From positions 25,188 through 89,187 of the forward strand of contig QCWI01000002.1 in assembly GCA_003149635.1 (NCBI GenBank): a stretch of DNA of 64,000 nt, given 5' to 3'. Below, in pieces: positions 17,578 to 24,825 of the stretch; the stretch's first letter is position 1, and each line of letters starts with the position of its first letter. The notes under the pieces were generated by a model. It did not search any database and was not told the origin of the DNA. It worked only from the letters and a program-made list of their open reading frames with translations. The DNA comes from Fluviicola sp. XM-24bin1 (lineage in GTDB: Bacteria; Bacteroidota; Bacteroidia; Flavobacteriales_D; Crocinitomicaceae). A program made the translations under genes and the position numbers.

Positions 17578-19353
17578 ATGGAACCGATTGAATTTTACCA
17601 TCAACGCCTCGACGCAATTCAGACCGATCTAAAATCTTTAAAATCGAGACTGCGTCTATTAGGAAGTTTGCGCTTGCTCGTCTTTATTTCTATTGGATTG
17701 GGCGTATATTTTCTCTTTGGTCAATGGCAGTTCGTTTTAGCGGTAATTGGAGTTGGCATCGTTGCGTTCTTATTCCTTCTGAATCGCTACGCTAATGTGC
17801 AGCGTAAATACCAATTTGCGGACGCATTGCGAAAAATCAATGAAACGGAAATCGCTCGATCGAAAGGAGATTTATCAGGAGCGGAAACTGGAAATAACTT
17901 CATTTTTGAAGAACACGATTTCAACCAAGACATCGATCTATTCGGAGAGGGATCATTGTTTCAGTGGATGGACAGAACCGCATTGACGAATGGGCAAAAA
18001 ACACTGGCAGATTGGTTCAACAGCAACGATATTTCTAACATTAAGGAGAAACAGGCGGCCGTTCAAGAATTGAAAGATTGGGCCGAATGGCGACAAGAAT
18101 ATACCGCAACAGCTGCTCTGATTAAATCGGAAATGCAATCGGAAGACGTGAACCAATGGATGCAAAATCATAAAGCCTTTGTTCCGAAAATTCACGCGTG
18201 GTTGCCCTTAGTTTTCTCTGTGATATCTGTGCTTTTAATTTCAACGTATTTCATTGGACTGATCAATGGTTGGTTTGTCGCAGGATGGTATCTTTTGGGA
18301 ATGGCCATCTCAGGTCCTTATGTGAAACGCATAACAGATGTATACAATATTACAAGCAAAATTGATGATCTATTAAGACAATATGCTAAGTTGATCGAAA
18401 AGATAGAATCGGCCAATTTTACAAGCGCACGATTAAAGCAGTGGCAAAAAACCGTCTTGACTGAGGGAAAAACGGCATCGAGCTCATTGAAAGAATTATC
18501 GCGAGAGATCGATAATCTGGGCAATCGAAACAACCTTTTATTTGGTTTCATCAGTAATGGATTAATGCTTTGGGATCTTCGTTGCACGTATCGAATAGAA
18601 CAATGGATCAAAGGGTTTGATGGTGCATTAGAAGAATGGTTCATTGCCGCAGAGAAAATGGATGCAATGAATTCCCTGGCGAACTATGCTTTCAACCATC
18701 CGACGTACATCTATCCGCAAATAGCAACGGATGAAAAGATGCAATTGTCGGCGAAATCTTTGGGGCACCCGTTACTCGACCCATCGAAAGTAATCACGAA
18801 CGACATCACGCTAAAACACGAAGATTTCTTCATAATTACGGGAGCAAATATGGCAGGGAAAAGCACATTCCTTCGCACTGTTGCCATGAATATTGTGATG
18901 GCAAACTCTGGATTACCTGTTTGTGCTGAAGCATTCGAATACAAACCTGTGAAATTGATTTCCAGTATGCGCACCAGCGACTCTTTGGTGAATGACGAGT
19001 CTTACTTCTTTTCTGAATTAAAACGATTGAAATACATCGTCAATAAGATCCAAAACGATACCTACTTCATCATTCTGGATGAGATCCTTAAAGGAACTAA
19101 CAGTGTTGATAAAGCGGAAGGTTCTAAGAAGTTTGTGGAGCGATTGGTGAAATCAAAATCTACAGGATTGATTGCCACCCACGACTTAAGTCTGTGCACC
19201 CTAGCCGATAAGTATTCGGAGATTCAAAATCACTATTTCGATGCTGAAATCGTCAACGATGAACTCTTCTTCGATTACCGTTTCAAAGACGGCATTTGCC
19301 AGAACATGAATGCGTCCTTCCTTTTGCGAAAAATGGAGATTGTAGAGGAATAA
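17578..19353 (+). CDS. membrane-anchored MutS-like ATPase
   Basis: A 591-aa protein. An N-terminal coiled coil (FYHQRLDAIQTDLKSLKSRL) precedes two membrane helices (about residues 30-68), and a second hydrophobic pair lies around 209-250. The C-terminal third is the MutS ABC-type ATPase: Walker A GANMAGKSTFLRT near residue 422, the MutS-specific MRTSDSLVNDESYFFSELKR segment, Walker B FIILDEILKGTNS, and the H-loop ATHD. It lacks the mismatch-binding and connector domains of MutS1. This membrane form is widespread in Bacteroidota and its function is not established; it should not be called a mismatch repair protein without proof. The start is chosen at MEPIEFYHQR because of the promoter element just upstream. 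Confidence 0.8.
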   Translation: MEPIEFYHQRLDAIQTDLKSLKSRLRLLGSLRLLVFISIGLGVYFLFGQWQFVLAVIGVGIVAFLFLLNRYANVQRKYQFADALRKINETEIARSKGDLSGAETGNNFIFEEHDFNQDIDLFGEGSLFQWMDRTALTNGQKTLADWFNSNDISNIKEKQAAVQELKDWAEWRQEYTATAALIKSEMQSEDVNQWMQNHKAFVPKIHAWLPLVFSVISVLLISTYFIGLINGWFVAGWYLLGMAISGPYVKRITDVYNITSKIDDLLRQYAKLIEKIESANFTSARLKQWQKTVLTEGKTASSSLKELSREIDNLGNRNNLLFGFISNGLMLWDLRCTYRIEQWIKGFDGALEEWFIAAEKMDAMNSLANYAFNHPTYIYPQIATDEKMQLSAKSLGHPLLDPSKVITNDITLKHEDFFIITGANMAGKSTFLRTVAMNIVMANSGLPVCAEAFEYKPVKLISSMRTSDSLVNDESYFFSELKRLKYIVNKIQNDTYFIILDEILKGTNSVDKAEGSKKFVERLVKSKSTGLIATHDLSLCTLADKYSEIQNHYFDAEIVNDELFFDYRFKDGICQNMNASFLLRKMEIVEE

Positions 19354-19376
19354 CGCGATCAGCGTATATTTATCCT

Positions 19377-19928
19377 ATGCGAATCACGCTGCTGCTTATT
19401 GCTTTATCCGGAATTCTTCTTTCCTGCAACAAAGGGAAGAAGAATACCAAATCCTGCAATGGCTCATCGACACGACGAGATGTCAAAATCTGTATTGACG
19501 ACGCTACTACTCAAATTGATTTGACCCCGACTACCATCGATGTGGCGAGCATAGGAGCTTTGGAGGTTCCTGAAATTGATAAAGACGATCCGCGTCAAGA
19601 TGCTGAGAAAAAAGTCTACACAATAACGGCAACCGTTCACAAATTGAGTAAGCACAGAGACGGCGATTGGAAAGTCAAACTAACTGATGGCAACGATAAA
19701 TACATCAACTGCGAAAACCCAAATCCCGGGTGCGAGTATGCAAAGGATTCTGATTTCTACGATGCCTTTTTAAATGTACGCGAATGGATTGAAGCCAATA
19801 AAAACGACCTTGTGGGCAAAACTGTAACAATTACTGGCGTTGGCTTCATAGACATCGATCACAAGTATCCCCGCAATGCCGCCGATAACGAAATGGAACT
19901 GCATCCAATTTTGAGCATTCATTATTAA
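19377..19928 (+). CDS. hypothetical lipoprotein
   Basis: A 183-aa protein with a lipoprotein signal peptide (MRITLLLIALSGILLSC, Cys17). The mature domain is acidic and beta-rich. It contains KVYTITATVHKLSKHRDGDW and DLVGKTVTITGVGFIDIDHK, which resemble an OB-like or nucleic-acid-binding-type barrel sometimes seen in exported proteins that hold small ligands. No family was assigned. The start at 19377 places the signal peptide at the N-terminus; the longer frame from 19296 would overlap the upstream gene. Its 3' end overlaps the convergent dinB by 4 nt. Confidence 0.65.
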   Translation: MRITLLLIALSGILLSCNKGKKNTKSCNGSSTRRDVKICIDDATTQIDLTPTTIDVASIGALEVPEIDKDDPRQDAEKKVYTITATVHKLSKHRDGDWKVKLTDGNDKYINCENPNPGCEYAKDSDFYDAFLNVREWIEANKNDLVGKTVTITGVGFIDIDHKYPRNAADNEMELHPILSIHY

Positions 19929-21007
19929 AACTCCATTTCCAATTGCTCGTCCAATGCTTCCGAAGTTGGATTTTCAGCATCCAGTTTCGACATTGAAATT
20001 CCCAACAAACGCACCGCATCTTTGACCGGTTCCTGTGCCAACAACTCTTTCACTACAGGGAAGAAATCCGCCTTCTCCGATACATACCGCTCTATCGTTT
20101 TGCTTCGGGTCTGAATCGTGAAATCGCTGTACTTCAATTTCAACGTGATCGTTCGGGCATTTACCTTCGATTTTTTCATGCGGCCCTCCAATGTATCAGC
20201 AATGCGTTCGAGATGCTCTAGCATAAAATCTTCCTGAGAAATATCTTTCTCCAACGTTCGCTCCGCCGCAATGGATTTACGAATACGATCGGGCTTGACT
20301 TCGCTGTGCTGGATTCCCCGCACAATGTTGTAAAAATGCGCGCCAGATTTCCCAAAATGTTCTTCCAGATAATCTTTTGAGAACCGTCTCAGATCCATTC
20401 CGTAGTGGATTCCGTGCAACTTCATTTTCTCCGCGGTGACCTTCCCAACTCCAAAAAACTTTCGAATGGGCAATTGCTCCAGAAATGGCAGTACTTCCTC
20501 TGGCGGAATGGTTTTCTGTCCATTGGGTTTATTGATATCCGAGGCAATCTTTGCGGTAAACTTATTGATGGAAATTCCCGCAGAGGCATTCAATCCAACC
20601 TCTTGTTTGATATGATATCGAATCTCTGAAGCAAGCAAGGTCGCGGAAGGATGTCCGATTTTGTTCTCCGTAACATCCAAAAACGCCTCATCCAAAGAAA
20701 GCGGCTCTACCAAGTCGGTGTATCGATGGAAAATCTCTCGAATTTTATTCGAAATTTCCTTGTAGCGTTCAAATCTTGGAGGCACGAAAATCAACTCGGG
20801 ACATTTCAAAACGGCCATTTTTGACGACATCGCAGATCGAACGCCAAACTTTCGGGCTTCATAACTGGCAGCCGCAATCACCCCACGTTCACGATTTCCA
20901 CCAACGGCCACTGGTTTTCCCATCAAATCAGGATTGTCCATCTGTTCCACCGACGCATAAAAAGCGTCCATGTCGATATGAATGATTTTTCGGATCGGGA
21001 AATCCAT
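19925..21007 (-). CDS. dinB: DNA polymerase IV
   Basis: A 360-aa Y-family polymerase for translesion synthesis. Catalytic acidic residues are in HIDMDAFYASVEQ (Asp12 at the start) and SLDEAFLDVT (about 100-109). The steric-gate region, helix-hairpin-helix (FFGVGKVTAEKM) and little-finger domain (RKSIAAERTLEKDIS onward) follow in order. The extreme C-terminus (LDEQLEMEF) fits a beta-clamp-binding peptide. Length is normal. No LexA-type site was obvious upstream. The gene is divergent from the small membrane protein at 21054 with a 46-bp gap. Confidence 0.95.
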   Translation of the reverse strand: MDFPIRKIIHIDMDAFYASVEQMDNPDLMGKPVAVGGNRERGVIAAASYEARKFGVRSAMSSKMAVLKCPELIFVPPRFERYKEISNKIREIFHRYTDLVEPLSLDEAFLDVTENKIGHPSATLLASEIRYHIKQEVGLNASAGISINKFTAKIASDINKPNGQKTIPPEEVLPFLEQLPIRKFFGVGKVTAEKMKLHGIHYGMDLRRFSKDYLEEHFGKSGAHFYNIVRGIQHSEVKPDRIRKSIAAERTLEKDISQEDFMLEHLERIADTLEGRMKKSKVNARTITLKLKYSDFTIQTRSKTIERYVSEKADFFPVVKELLAQEPVKDAVRLLGISMSKLDAENPTSEALDEQLEMEF

Positions 21008-21053
21008 AGAACACTAAAAATGGGAAAATTCTATCTTTACCAAAAGTACCCAC

Positions 21054-21404
21054 ATGTATCGATTCCTGCTCCTCTTTACGCTCATTTTCTTCGTAAATCT
21101 TGGTTATTCGCGCACCATGCCGAAAAAATTGGATACAGCATCCTCTTCAGCTTTTGTGGCACTGCCCAAGGATACTTCTTCTAAGAACACAATTACTGAT
21201 GCACCAGACACCGCTTCTGTAGTCCAGCCAGTAATTAAAGAAGGTCAATCCAAAGAAGAAGACGAGATCGATAAAGACAGCTTGGGATATAAAATTGGAT
21301 ACCAAATTGGATCTTGGCTCATCCCCGGAATTTTGATGATTCTTGCGACGCTGATGTTCTTCTACCTGCGCAAGAAAGGCCGCGATCAAAATCCTGGTGT
21401 GTAA
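21054..21404 (+). CDS. small single-pass membrane protein
   Basis: A 116-aa protein with a cleavable signal peptide (MYRFLLLFTLIFFVNLGYS). A polar, Ser/Asp/Glu-rich extracytoplasmic stretch (residues 20-75) follows, then a second membrane helix (about 82-103, IGSWLIPGILMILATLMFF) and a basic cytoplasmic tail (YLRKKGRDQNPGV). The topology would place the 55-residue linker in the periplasm. No family was recognised. It stands alone between dinB and the DUF2490 gene. Confidence 0.6.
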   Translation: MYRFLLLFTLIFFVNLGYSRTMPKKLDTASSSAFVALPKDTSSKNTITDAPDTASVVQPVIKEGQSKEEDEIDKDSLGYKIGYQIGSWLIPGILMILATLMFFYLRKKGRDQNPGV

Positions 21405-21526
21405 GCGAAAATAGACGGCAGAAAAGGTCATTTTCTGTGCGCACAGAGAAAAAAAATCAAATTTCACCTCAAGTTTCCTGAAAAAAGAGTTACTTAACAG
21501 ATAACGAACTTTTAATTACTCTCACT

Positions 21527-22267
21527 ATGCGTAAAGTACAGCAATGGCTGCTTGTATCTTTGCTGCTGCTTGTTTTCTCCCAAGCGAATGCACAAGATTC
21601 AACCACCGTCCAAGACTTGGAACTGTGGACGGGAGTCAATCTCAAAAAAAGTTTTCTCGACGACAAAATGCGCTTCGGTCTTACCCAAGAATTTCGTTTC
21701 GAGGACAACGCCACATCTATCAACAATTTCTTCACAGAAGCAGAATTAGGCTACAAATTCTTCAAAGGTTTCCGTGTAGATGTTGGATATAGATTCATCC
21801 GAAACAACCGAAATTCAGGATATCGAAGCGAAGGCAGAATCTTCACTGATGTCAATTACAAACACAAATTCGATCGTTTTAAATTCGGATATCGATTCCG
21901 TTTCCAGAACCAAAGTGTCTTGGGAAGCGATGCTACAGACGACGATATCATCAACAAGTATCGCGTTCGATTCAAATTGCAATACAACATCCGCAATTGG
22001 AAATTTGATCCGTACTTCGCTACGGAGGCATTTTTCGCTCAAACCACAAATCGCATCAATTACATTCCGACCATTACAGAGGAAGAAGCACGCGTTTCAG
22101 GATTCGAAAAAATTCGATTTACCCTTGGAACCAGCTACGATATCACGAAGAAAATCAATGTAGGAGCCTTCTACCGTTACGAACGAGAATTGGGATCGTA
22201 TCCAATGTATTACAACACGCCGCGCCAGTATTTCATTGCTGGACTTAACCTCAATTTTGATCTATAA
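21527..22267 (+). CDS. DUF2490 outer-membrane beta-barrel protein
   Basis: A 246-aa protein with a signal peptide (MRKVQQWLLVSLLLLVFSQA then NA). The mature chain of alternating aromatic/charged strands is typical of an outer-membrane barrel: LELWTGVNLKKSF, GYKFFKGFRVDVGYRFI, HKFDRFKFGYRFRFQNQ, ending FIAGLNLNFDL with a terminal aromatic-like pattern. This matches DUF2490, a Bacteroidota family with no known substrate. It is separated by only 4 nt from the CotH gene, so the two are almost certainly co-transcribed and may work together at the cell surface. Confidence 0.8.
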   Translation: MRKVQQWLLVSLLLLVFSQANAQDSTTVQDLELWTGVNLKKSFLDDKMRFGLTQEFRFEDNATSINNFFTEAELGYKFFKGFRVDVGYRFIRNNRNSGYRSEGRIFTDVNYKHKFDRFKFGYRFRFQNQSVLGSDATDDDIINKYRVRFKLQYNIRNWKFDPYFATEAFFAQTTNRINYIPTITEEEARVSGFEKIRFTLGTSYDITKKINVGAFYRYERELGSYPMYYNTPRQYFIAGLNLNFDL

Positions 22268-22271
22268 GCCT

Positions 22272-23702
22272 ATGAAAGCATTTAAAATAACCTTGGCACT
22301 TGGAGCACTATTGACGCTCGCTGCCTGTAAGAAAGAAGCAGTCATTAACGGCGGAAGCGGTTTGGATGATTGGACAGACGCAACCCACGGATATAACGCA
22401 ACACCGAATTACGATGTCGTTTTCAATCAGAATGAAGTGATGCGATTGGATTTTGTCATCGAACCAGAATACTGGCAAGCGATGCAAGACGATATCGAAT
22501 CCATTTACGGTGGATCAACTGGAGGCGGCCCTGGAGGCGGTGGCGGATTCAGCGATCAAACACCAATGTACATTCCGGTTCAAATGTTCTTTAACGGAAA
22601 GCAATGGTACGATGTAGGACTTCGATACAAAGGAAATTCCAGCCTATCATTTGCCTATCAATCAGGAAATGGGAAATTGCCTTTGCGCATCAAAACGAAT
22701 CACTTCGAAAATGAAAATCCGAACATCAACGGGCAATCCTTCTATGGATTCCAGCAACTTTCGCTTTCAAGCAACTACAAAGATGATTCGTACTTGCACG
22801 AAAAAATGGCGGCTGATGTCTTCCGTGATTTCGGAGTTCCAGCACCCAAAACAGCGTTCTACAGAATTTACGTCGACTATGGAGATGGCCCGATCTATTT
22901 CGGATTGTACACCATGTGTGAAGTGGTCTTCGATTCTCCGATGTTGAATCGATCTTTCGGAAATACCACCGGAAATGTCTACAAACCAGATGCAGACGGA
23001 GCTTATTTGAACAGCACTTCATTGTCCGCATTCAACGACATGGAATTTCCGTTGAAATCTGGAACGGATTACTCGTACGATGACGCGCGCGAGTTCATTA
23101 ACGCTTTGATTTCCGATACGCGAACAACGGATCCAGCTGCTTGGAGATCGACGTTGGAACAACACATCGACATGGAGTTGTACTTGAAGTATCTCGCGGC
23201 CAATACGACCATTCGAAATTGGGATACTTACGGATTAATGACGCACAATTACTATCTCTACAACAATCCTTCATCGAACAAATTCGTATGGATTCCTTGG
23301 GATAACAACGAAGCATTTACTGACGGCCCTGGAGGCGGAGGTGGAATGGGGGGCGGAATGTCTGCCATGGAGTTTGATTTCTCCAACCTTTCATCTACAC
23401 CAACCGGAGCGAATGGTGATGTCGCATGGCCATTACTCGAATACATCTACGATGATCCAGTGTACAAAGCGCAGTATGATTCGTACATCGATGAGTTCTT
23501 GTTGACAGCATTTAATACTTCAAATTTGACGAATCAAGCGAATTATTACCACAACCTCATTGCTCCTTACGTTACTGGTGCCGATGGGGAAATATCGGGA
23601 TACACCAATATTAGCAGTGCATCCGCATTTAATAGTTCAGTAACTGATTTTGTGAGCTTCATTTCCACTCGATGGACGGAAGCGGATAATTATACGCCTT
23701 AA
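22272..23702 (+). CDS. CotH-like kinase family lipoprotein
   Basis: A 476-aa protein with a lipoprotein signal (MKAFKITLALGALLTLAAC, Cys19). CotH-kinase features follow: YIPVQMFFNGKQWYDVGLRY with KGNSS, LPLRIKTNHF, a DDSYLHEKMAADVFRDFGVP segment, YFGLYTMCEVVF, NVYKPD, and the likely metal-binding FVWIPWDNNEAF. In spores and fungi CotH proteins are atypical secreted kinases or adhesins; what this one modifies is unknown. Two glycine-rich insertions (GGSTGGGPGGGGGF and GPGGGGGMGGGM) flank the core. The start at 22272 keeps the lipoprotein signal at the N-terminus. It follows DUF2490 by 4 nt and is closed by a good terminator. Confidence 0.82.
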   Translation: MKAFKITLALGALLTLAACKKEAVINGGSGLDDWTDATHGYNATPNYDVVFNQNEVMRLDFVIEPEYWQAMQDDIESIYGGSTGGGPGGGGGFSDQTPMYIPVQMFFNGKQWYDVGLRYKGNSSLSFAYQSGNGKLPLRIKTNHFENENPNINGQSFYGFQQLSLSSNYKDDSYLHEKMAADVFRDFGVPAPKTAFYRIYVDYGDGPIYFGLYTMCEVVFDSPMLNRSFGNTTGNVYKPDADGAYLNSTSLSAFNDMEFPLKSGTDYSYDDAREFINALISDTRTTDPAAWRSTLEQHIDMELYLKYLAANTTIRNWDTYGLMTHNYYLYNNPSSNKFVWIPWDNNEAFTDGPGGGGGMGGGMSAMEFDFSNLSSTPTGANGDVAWPLLEYIYDDPVYKAQYDSYIDEFLLTAFNTSNLTNQANYYHNLIAPYVTGADGEISGYTNISSASAFNSSVTDFVSFISTRWTEADNYTP

Positions 23703-23723
23703 TTGGGTTTACATAGATCGACA

Positions 23724-23762
23724 AAACGTCAGTGTGTATGAGTGACACATTGGCGTTTTTTT
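23724..23762 (+). terminator. intrinsic terminator of DUF2490-cotH
   Basis: AAACGTCAGTGTG pairs with CACATTGGCGTTT over 13 positions (two G-U), followed by seven or more Ts. It starts 22 nt after the stop codon. Confidence 0.8.
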
Positions 23763-24053
23763 ATGCCTTTTTGGAATGAACTCTGCCAAAATGGAAGTGA
23801 AAGCTATTTTCATTTTTCACCGATGATTTCTATTATCGATTTCAGTACAGCACTAATTGAAAGAAAATCAGAAAATATTCCTGCTTTTTTATGTGTACGC
23901 ATAATAAGTAGCACCCTTGAATAATTTGATTGAGTATCAATTAGTTACCTTCTCTTCTATTCGCCATAAACCACCTATCTTTTTGATAATCAATTAAGAA
24001 AATATGTTAAAAACGAAATGTGGATGTAATTTTTCGGAGCTTACTGCGTTCTT

Positions 24054-24073
24054 ATAAGTAACCATACGGTTGC
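24054..24073 (+). promoter_or_regulatory. putative upstream activator site, sRNA copy 1
   Basis: The 20-mer contains the dyad AACC-ATAC-GGTT and is repeated with one change in front of copy 2 (24371-24390). It ends 17 nt before the sigma-54-like element. This placement suits an enhancer-binding protein site, though it is closer to the promoter than usual. Confidence 0.45.
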
Positions 24074-24089
24074 CGAATCAGAAAAAAAT

Positions 24090-24105
24090 TGGCACACAAT
24101 TTGAA
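24090..24105 (+). promoter_or_regulatory. sigma-54-like promoter, sRNA copy 1
   Basis: TGGCACACAATTTGAA matches the sigma-54 consensus TGGCACRNNNNTTGCW at every fixed position except C to A in the -12 dinucleotide. GG is at 24091-24092. The expected start is about 24115-24117, exactly where the conserved RNA block begins. Confidence 0.6.
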
Positions 24106-24115
24106 CTGGTATCAG

Positions 24116-24199
24116 CAACTAAGTAGAAGTTAGTTTTCATAAGTAGTAGTAGTTTAGGTTTTGAAAGGGAGAGACGCCAGTCACTCCCTTTCTTCTTTT
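24116..24199 (+). ncRNA. predicted small RNA, copy 1 of 3
   Basis: An ~84-nt unit. It has a 5' hairpin AACTAA/TTAGTT with loop GTAGAAG (24117-24135). A linker rich in GTAG repeats (TTCATAAGTAGTAGTAGTTT, then AGGTTTT) is kept in all copies. The 3' hairpin GAAAGGGAGAGAC/GTCACTCCCTTTC with loop GCCA (one mismatch) is followed by a T-rich tail. There is no plausible open reading frame. The conserved block begins 11 nt after the sigma-54-like element. Function is unknown; a trans-acting regulatory RNA with the linker as pairing region is my inference. Confidence 0.65.
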
Positions 24200-24370
24200 A
24201 TATATACCTCAGTCCTCACTCAACACTTGCACCACACACTGCTCAAAAAGCACTTTTTGAGCCCTTCTTAGTATCATTTTGAACCTATCTTAAACCACTC
24301 ATCACAAAAACACGGTAAAAAAAAAGTTAAAAACAATGCGTACATAATAAAGAGTCCCTACCTTCGTTGT

Positions 24371-24390
24371 ATAAGTAACGATACGGTTGC
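24371..24390 (+). promoter_or_regulatory. putative upstream activator site, sRNA copy 2
   Basis: Nearly identical to 24054-24073 (AACG-ATAC-GGTT in place of AACC-ATAC-GGTT). It ends 18 nt before the sigma-54-like element of copy 2. Copy 3 has no such sequence. Confidence 0.45.
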
Positions 24391-24408
24391 AAAACGCAGT
24401 AATAAAAT

Positions 24409-24424
24409 TGGCACACAATTTGAA
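24409..24424 (+). promoter_or_regulatory. sigma-54-like promoter, sRNA copy 2
   Basis: Identical to the copy 1 element (TGGCAC, then ACAAT, then TTGAA), again exactly 11 nt upstream of the conserved RNA block. Confidence 0.6.
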
Positions 24425-24434
24425 CTGTACCTAG

Positions 24435-24516
24435 CAACTAAGTAGAAGTTAGTTTTCATAAGTAGTAGTAGTTTAGGTTTTGAAAGGAGAGACGCCCGTC
24501 TCTCCTTTCTTCGTTT
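24435..24516 (+). ncRNA. predicted small RNA, copy 2 of 3
   Basis: An ~82-nt unit. The 5' hairpin (24436-24454) and linker are identical to copy 1. The 3' hairpin is GAAAGGAGAGAC/GTCTCTCCTTTC with loop GCCC, a perfect 12-bp stem, followed by a weaker T-rich tail (TTCGTTTG). Compared with copy 1, stem bases have changed on both sides so that pairing is retained. Confidence 0.65.
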
Positions 24517-24520
24517 GTAT

Positions 24521-24550
24521 CCTCACCCCAGCCCTTCCAAAGGGGGAGGA
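24521..24550. repeat. C-rich/G-rich palindromic intergenic repeat
   Basis: A segment with CCTC...CCCTTCC followed by AAAGGGGGAGG that can fold on itself. A related segment lies at 24716-24745. Such C-tract/G-tract palindromes are common intergenic repeats in Bacteroidota genomes. Confidence 0.4.
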
Positions 24551-24608
24551 CTTGGAACGCATCCATCTAACTAACTTAACCTCAACAATATAATGCATGC
24601 ATAATTTT

Positions 24609-24624
24609 TGGCACGGGATTTGAA
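24609..24624 (+). promoter_or_regulatory. sigma-54-like promoter, sRNA copy 3
   Basis: TGGCACGGGATTTGAA keeps TGGCAC and TTGAA while the spacer differs from copies 1 and 2, so selection appears to act on the two boxes. It lies 11 nt upstream of the conserved block. A palindrome ATGCATGCAT (24594-24603) sits just upstream instead of the copy 1/2 activator-like site. Confidence 0.6.
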
Positions 24625-24634
24625 ATACCTATAT

Positions 24635-24714
24635 CAACTAAGTAGAAGTTAGTTTTCATAAGTAGTAGTTTAGGTATTGAACGGGAAGGACGCCAGTCTT
24701 TCCCGTTATTTTTT
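24635..24714 (+). ncRNA. predicted small RNA, copy 3 of 3
   Basis: An ~80-nt unit. The 5' hairpin (24636-24654) is identical; the linker has one GTA fewer. The 3' hairpin is AACGGGAAGGAC/GTCTTTCCCGTT with loop GCCA (12 bp, one G-U), followed by six Ts. The stem sequence is largely different from copies 1 and 2 but equally stable, while loop and linker are kept. This copy has the best terminator tail. Confidence 0.65.
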
Positions 24715-24715
24715 A

Positions 24716-24745
24716 TCCTCTCCCTAGCCCCCTCCAAAAGGGGGA
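24716..24745. repeat. C-rich/G-rich palindromic intergenic repeat
   Basis: TAGCCCCCTCCAAAAGGGGG-type palindrome related to 24521-24550. It lies right after the third small RNA and before the lepA promoter. Confidence 0.4.
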
Positions 24746-24786
24746 ATAAAATATCCCTAACCCATCATGTTCTCGGTATTTTCCTG

Positions 24787-24794
24787 TACTTTTG
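24787..24794 (+). promoter_or_regulatory. -7 promoter element of lepA
   Basis: TACTTTTG is a full match to TAnnTTTG, 31 nt before the lepA ATG. This housekeeping-type element contrasts with the sigma-54-like boxes of the RNAs next to it. Confidence 0.5.
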
Positions 24795-24825
24795 TACGCT
24801 ATATCCACAGCGGAATTAACCCTTT

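Noticed and set aside
23742-23924. A 60-codon open frame after cotH
   Set aside because: It starts inside the terminator hairpin, has no recognisable features, and lies in AT-rich non-coding sequence.
24054-24714. The three repeated units as a CRISPR array or an insertion sequence
   Set aside because: Units are ~80 nt, only three, spaced 319 and 200 nt apart, and contain promoter- and terminator-like parts; there are no cas genes, transposase or target-site duplications.
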